DNA from: Sparassis latifolia
Lineage: Eukaryota; Basidiomycota; Agaricomycetes; Polyporales; Sparassidaceae
NCBI GenBank assembly: GCA_018466975.1
Contig: CM031559.1
Location: 1,240,001 to 1,304,000 of the forward strand
DNA length: 64,000 nucleotides
Direction of reading: 5' to 3'
Positions within the stretch are counted from its first letter, which is position 1. Each line of letters starts with the position of its first letter. The position numbers were made by a program, and so were the translations under genes. The notes under the pieces are model-generated. The model did not search any database. It had not been told where the DNA came from and saw only the letters and a program-made list of their open reading frames with translations. Below, piece after piece: positions 59,052-64,000 of the stretch.

Positions 59052-61751
59052 ATGCATTCACCAGATTGACTCCCAACGAAATTCAGCAATTTATCCCGAA
59101 GACACTGGCGAAGTGGTGAGAGGCGAAGCCGTCTCGTTTATTTTTCCTTTCCTTCTGCAACTACTACTTCTTCCTTCTTCTTCCACCACTCGTACTTGAC
59201 CTTTGTGACGTACTTGACCTTTTGCGAGAAATGATATTGTGACTTTGTGTGTTTTAACTTACGTGCAATGGACTGAAGAAAGGCTGATGACCGCCAAATT
59301 GACACTGGTCCACCGGCGCCTAAACCCACGAGCCTCACGCGCGAGCCGAACGAGCCGAGCAGTGCCGAGAACATCAGCATTTGTCATCTTTTTCTTACCT
59401 CACTTTTGCATCTTGATCAGCCTTCATCAAGGAAATTTAAGACGATTGCGCCTCTTATTTCTCCTTGGTGACCTTGATCAAGGAAAAAAGGTAATTTAAG
59501 AGTAGAGATCGTCTTAATCAAGACACTAAGTAAAAGGTGACAACTGCTGATGAAGGACCCCGTGAACCAGAGGCCTGCAACACGAAGGGCGAGGCGCAAG
59601 AGGTGTGCGAGAGGGAGCGGCACGGGAGAAGCAGGCAGAAACTGTGGGGGGAGGGCGCATGGTGGGCACATCAAATATATCTGCCCTTTTTCCGAGCCAG
59701 GGAGGGCCAGGAAGGAGGGGCGCATTCAGTAGGGAGGGTTGGGGAGCCAAGACAGGCGCCCTGGCATCGCCCAAAGGGGGAGGCTCCATAAGCGCCCCGC
59801 TGGACTGTAAACACGCCCATCAGGACTGTAAATCTGATGACTCAAAGCAAGGTGGAGCGGAGGCTGAATCTCGCAGGGAACTGCACCACGGCCTCCCACG
59901 AACGCATGGCTGACTGACAGATTTACAGTCCTCAAATTTATGTCCCCTCAGTGAGCTCCCCGGCATCAAGCATCAGCAAAACTCCTCTCTACTTTTTGTC
60001 TTACTGTCTTGATTGTCTTTTTTGCAAATTTTCTTACATTTTTGAAGGACATGTTTTCTGGAATTCTGGAGGTGTTAGGTCTGGAATACACATAAGCAAA
60101 GGTATTCTAAAACATACACTATATAGATTTTTATTATGTCTTGTTTTGGAAAAGTACAAGACAGGCCAGTCTTAAAATAATGAGGTCCACCTCTCAATTC
60201 AAGACAAGTAAGATGAAAAAGGCCCAAAAAAGGCAGGTAAGACATGTAATGAGGTCAAATGGAGTTTTGCTGATGCAAGGCCCAGTGCTACTTCCTGCCA
60301 GAGGTACTGCCCAAATGTTTAGCTTATGATCTCATTAATTTATTATATACCTAGTTTACCATGTATATATTTCTCTACTTGTAGTACTCACACCACCCTG
60401 CCGAGGCCTTATCTACTGCATCGTGGCTCACCAATGTTCATGTGCAGCATGTGCATGTTCTCTCACATTTTTCTTCCATTCACCAAGGTTGGCTGGGGAC
60501 TCACGCTCGCACGACATGCATAGATGGATTAGGCAGGAGGGACTGTAAATGGACTGTAATTGGCTGTGTGACCTGTGTGACAGGACTGTCAATCTGGCGG
60601 AGGAAGTCGGGTTGCGCACGAAACTATTTACAGTCCCAAGCGTGACAGCGTGATGCCACGTGATCATTTGCCTGAAATGGAGGCGCGCTCAAGAAGGGCG
60701 CGAGTTTGAATACTGTCATGCCAGGACAGAAGCAGGCATCCTGAAAAAAATATTTCACAGAGATGCACTGTTCAGACCTGCGGGTGAGAAGAAAGAGGAA
60801 GAAAGTGCCCTGCAGGGAGTTCAAGAGGCCCAGAGGGAGAAAAACTAGGCCATGAGGGCCTGAAAATTAGCTGAGGGGACTGTAAATTTCTCATAGGGGA
60901 CTGTAAATGGGGCGAGAGGAAGCTATCTTCAGCATGGCAGCCTCCACACCAAAATTTGGTTGAGGATGACCATAAAAATGATGTGCAACACCATATTTCA
61001 TCAGGAAAACCAAACTTTTCCTTAAGAGGACACTTAAATGACTTAAATAGACTTATGGTCCTTATTTAAGGACATAAGGATATAAAGGTCCTAAGCCATA
61101 TTCCCTGAGTGTCTGAAATTTGACTTATTGAGACTTATTTGACCTGAAATAAGGGTTGCCAGACCCAAAAGTCTAAATAAGTCTCTAAGAAAAAGTAGGA
61201 TTTTCCTGAGGTCCACATTTACAGTCTCATCGACAGTTCCAGTGACCTCGAGGTGAATTTTCCATCACATGCACTTCCGAGCAGTTGCTATACCGTTATT
61301 TTTATCACATAATTAGCCGAGGGCGATAATCTACCCGCCCATCATGGATTTCTCATGCATCACACCTGCTCATGCACCCACTGTTGAGTAACACCACCCA
61401 CTCGTGCCCTCTGACACATGCTTGGGAGTGCACTCGATCATGTGCTTTGGGACCGTAGCATGAGAATGAAGGACTGTCGATAGACCGTAAATGGGGCAGA
61501 TAAAGCATGATGTCTAGGTAAGGTCGACCTGAGCACTTAGTACTCTAAAGCTGCGGAGCCTTGTCTCTCATGATTAGCAGTTTCAGATATGACTTCTTTC
61601 TTGATGATTTTGCCGCCATGTATGAAGGGCCCCAGCAGACAAAATTATCCAGTTCTTGCAGTAGCGTCAGTCTCTCACACTCCATTTTCGCTCGTCTGTT
61701 ACATTTTTGCTGCAACATAATAAATGTTGGCAAACTCTTAGTGCTCATATG
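59052..61751. other. AT-rich, repeat-rich stretch without genes
   Basis: Short frames only. The stretch is marked by ten copies of a GGACTGTAAAT motif (listed separately), by CCTTGATCAAGG-type inverted pieces near 59.4-59.5 kb and by simple AAGGAC/CTTAAAT repeats near 61.0-61.2 kb. It looks like layered remains of non-autonomous elements. Confidence 0.45.
59803..61492. repeat. dispersed GGACTGTAAAT motif, ten copies on both strands
   Basis: Copies or one-base variants lie near 59802, 59823, 60540, 60551, 60877, 60898 and 61483 (plus) and near 59918, 60626 and 61217 (reverse). The pair at 59823-59836 and 59918-59931 is a perfect 14-bp inverted repeat (GGACTGTAAATCTG). Such terminal-type motifs suggest nested MITE ends. 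Confidence 0.75.
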
Positions 61752-62022
61752 ATGTCACATTTTTGTCACACTTTCTTTGAGCATCCTTGACTTACAAACT
61801 TCTTGCCTTTTAGAGCCATTATAAAGTTTTGTCTCAAAGAAAAATGGTTAAAATGGTACTCAATGTAAATGTGACCAAAAAATGACAGTCACAAAACATC
61901 ACATTTTCATTGAGTACCATTTTAACCATTTTCCTTCAGGAAAAAACCTTATAGTAGCCCTAAAAGGCAACAAAATTTGTAACTCAAGGGTATGCAATGA
62001 AATTGTGACAAAACTGTGACAT
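61752..62022. mobile_element. 271-bp hairpin MITE
   Basis: The element is almost entirely one long inverted repeat: arms 61752-61874 and 61900-62022 with a 25-nt centre. Both ends read ATGTCACA (inverted), and internal blocks such as TGGTTAAAATGGTACTCAAT match exactly. Flanks show a similar CATATG / TATATG, too imperfect to call a target duplication. It has no coding capacity. Confidence 0.85.
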
Positions 62023-62508
62023 TATATGGACGCTAAGGTTTTTCTGACAATTATTTATCTCATTTTTGGTTAGATCTGAATGTGACAGATATCATCACTG
62101 AAGGGACGCATAGCGTGCTGAGGTGGGAATCATATCCACGAAGCAGTCTTGTATTTTGGAGATACTACATGGCGCTACACAACAGACCTTAGTCCGACAC
62201 CAATTGGAAGCTGATTATCGGAGGAGGGAATGCTACAAGCCCGAAGGCTACTTCCAACTCCTCGACTATGATCTGCAACCATCTCAACATGCCATTCGCT
62301 AACTCGCGTCTACAGGTGATTCCGCGCATGACATCATACAGTCCACGGGCTGCATCGCGCAATGTCTCAACCTGAAGGCGTAAGGTTCCTGAGGGCAATA
62401 AAAGATAAGGAATGCGATTCCAGGAAAATAGGGATAGGACGATCATGCACCAATGTCAGAGAGACCATCCAGCAGGTGCCCCAAATCAAAGTCCTCGCAG
62501 ACAGTGGG

Positions 62509-62896
62509 GTCATCATTAGTGTATGGCATGAGTATCACTAACCCACATGGGTTGTAAGTATGGGTATCCATGGGTATGGGTGTGGGTCAGCAGTGAGTAA
62601 CCCATGGAAACCCATGGGCCATCTTATGGGTTTGTTGTAAACATAGGGTTCCAGCAGTGTGGTGGTGGCATAACTGTATAGTACCTCTATGAGGTAATTC
62701 AAACATGGTATCACACATAGCTCAGAAGACCCATCTCATCACTCTGAAAGCATGGCAGATGATGACACAAAGACATGCATACTACTATTGTACTATGACT
62801 CCCACACTGCAATCCATGGGATACCCATGATGGGTCCTGACCCATACAGACCCATAGCTGACCCATGAAATACCCATGCTAGACACTAGTCATCAT
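62509..62896. mobile_element. hAT-like MITE, 372 bp, with 8-bp target duplication
   Basis: The element runs from 62517 to 62888. The left end TAGTGTATGGCATGAGTAT matches the inverted right end TAGTGTCTAGCATGGGTAT. It is flanked by a perfect 8-bp direct repeat, GTCATCAT (62509-62516 and 62889-62896). A TAGNG-type end with 8-bp duplication is typical of hAT elements. The subterminal regions are filled with repeats of ATGGGT/ACCCAT in both orientations, possible transposase binding sites. No transposase is present. Confidence 0.88.
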
Positions 62897-64000
62897 ACAG
62901 AACGCGAGCAGTCAAACTATGAGGAATGACAGCAGGAAGGTGGTCAGCAATCTGAGGTATCATCCGACGATCGACCTCTATAGTGCGAGCCATCGCAAGG
63001 TGTATTTTCACTTGGGCAAGGATGGGGATATCACGCGAAAGGGGTAGGATGATCCCCACGCTGGCCGCCTCAGACTGGGCTTGGACCATGAAGACCTGAG
63101 GGACATGTGAGGGTCAGACAGCGAAGGAACATATGGTCGCAGGACTCTCACCAGCAGGACATGCATCCGGACTGCCCATGCTTTCCACAGGATCAGGTCG
63201 AAGGGCTCGGTAAAGATCTCAATGTGAAGAAGAGCTTTCACGAGGGTGTATTTGTGAAGGATGACACTGATGTCCATGAATGGGAGATTGAGTTCAGGAT
63301 GGGAGATATGCCTCCGAGGCAGGTGGGTGCTTATTAGGTGCTTAGGCAGGCCTGGTGATGGACAACCCCTCAGACTGAGTAGGAGCGCGAGCGGACAGGA
63401 TTACGAGATATGGCGTGATGGGCAGTGATTCAGCAGAGTGATTGTTAAGCAGATGCGGGCAGTATCGGGAGGGCAGGAAAAGGTCAGGATCAGTTTAAGT
63501 ATGATGGGAGGGGAAGAGGTCAAAAAGAACCTGATCATTCTGGAAGGTACACTTGTGAAAGCCTCATTCACACTCCCATCCCATCCAGTTTGTGCGTCTT
63601 TGGGCATTCTTTGCATTTGTGCATTTTCTGAGCAGTCTAGCATTTTTGCATTTCAGCGTTCTCCTTAGAGCAGTGCGATTTTACTCCGATGTGTTTCTAG
63701 CGATTATAGCGACTACAAAGATTTTCCTAGCTATGCTTTCGGGCTACCCACCTCATACCTCTGGAATAGACTTTTCTCCTTCATCGCATGTCAGATCCCA
63801 CACGGACTTGATTCCGCTCATACTCTACCTTTCTGGCTTGCAACAGAACTACAATCTTATCAGCGGGGATGGGGGCATGAGTGAAGCAGGTTGAAGTAGA
63901 TCGGGCGATGTCGCAGGAGCTCGCATGATGGCGAGGGTGCTCACACAACGTTGAGTATAATCACACTGTATTAAATCACGACAATACAATTATTATACAG
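62897..64000. other. window end, no gene supported
   Basis: Frames of up to 100 codons on both strands (for example 62886-63089 minus, 63008-63277 minus, 63592-63894 plus). The minus-strand pair is mildly protein-like (charged and hydrophobic alternation) and could be part of a gene that continues or has decayed, but no family is recognised. Confidence 0.35.

Overview
The window reads as nuclear DNA of a filamentous basidiomycete, most likely an agaricomycete (mushroom or bracket fungus). The genes are broken by many short introns, mostly 48-100 nt, with GTRNGT-like donors, CTNAC/CTGAC-type branch sites and AG acceptors. Housekeeping proteins (eL24, Sec61-beta, MO25/Hym1, Dpm1) are clearly eukaryotic and fungal. 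There are no operons, no CRISPR arrays and no convincing tRNA or rRNA gene. Genus and species cannot be told from what I can see. All splice sites below were worked out by hand from reading frame, intron signals and remembered family conservation; no alignment or transcript was available.

Layout. 0-2.6 kb: a nine-exon glycerol-3-phosphate acyltransferase (SCT1/GPT2 type). 2.6-7.1 kb: gene-poor. 7.3-8.4 kb: an unknown protein with a TATA box and a 5'UTR intron. 10.5-13.5 kb (-) and 18.0-20.1 kb (+): two diverging paralogues, each with an N-terminal RING, a coiled coil and a long disordered tail, about 4.5 kb apart with a hairpin (MITE-like) element between them. 23.3-24.9 kb: a tight divergent pair, Sec61-beta (SBH1) and a longin R-SNARE (VAMP7/Nyv1 type), both secretory. 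25.5-26.1 kb: a small Cys/His-rich, probably zinc-binding protein. 30.0-31.0 kb: dolichol-phosphate mannosyltransferase. 32.2-33.6 kb: MO25/Hym1. 33.6-41.2 kb: a gene desert with decayed ORFs, a G/C palindrome and a GGCGAAC minisatellite. 41.2-42.5 kb: an F-box protein. 44.4-45.0 kb: a 603-bp Mutator-like MITE with 9-bp target duplications. 45.8-51.6 kb: a full-length PDR/ABCG transporter of 21 exons (1,516 residues). 51.6-56.0 kb: gene-poor, with an inverted-repeat element at 54.3 kb. 56.0-56.6 kb: ribosomal protein eL24. 57.3-59.1 kb: an intronless trypsin-fold protease with a complete His-Asp-Ser triad. 59.1-64 kb: an AT-rich, repeat-rich end with two more MITEs (one with a clean 8-bp, hAT-like target duplication) and ten copies of a GGACTGTAAAT motif on both strands.

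The genes are a neighbourhood rather than a pathway. Several do serve the endomembrane system: lipid synthesis at the ER (acyltransferase), translocation (Sec61-beta), dolichol-linked mannose supply (Dpm1), vesicle fusion (SNARE) and efflux (PDR). The most unusual features are very small exons (4, 11, 13, 14 and 18 nt, plus two exons whose only coding content is the ATG), the RING paralogue pair, the protease with a charged helical insert between catalytic His and Asp, and the set of different non-autonomous elements.
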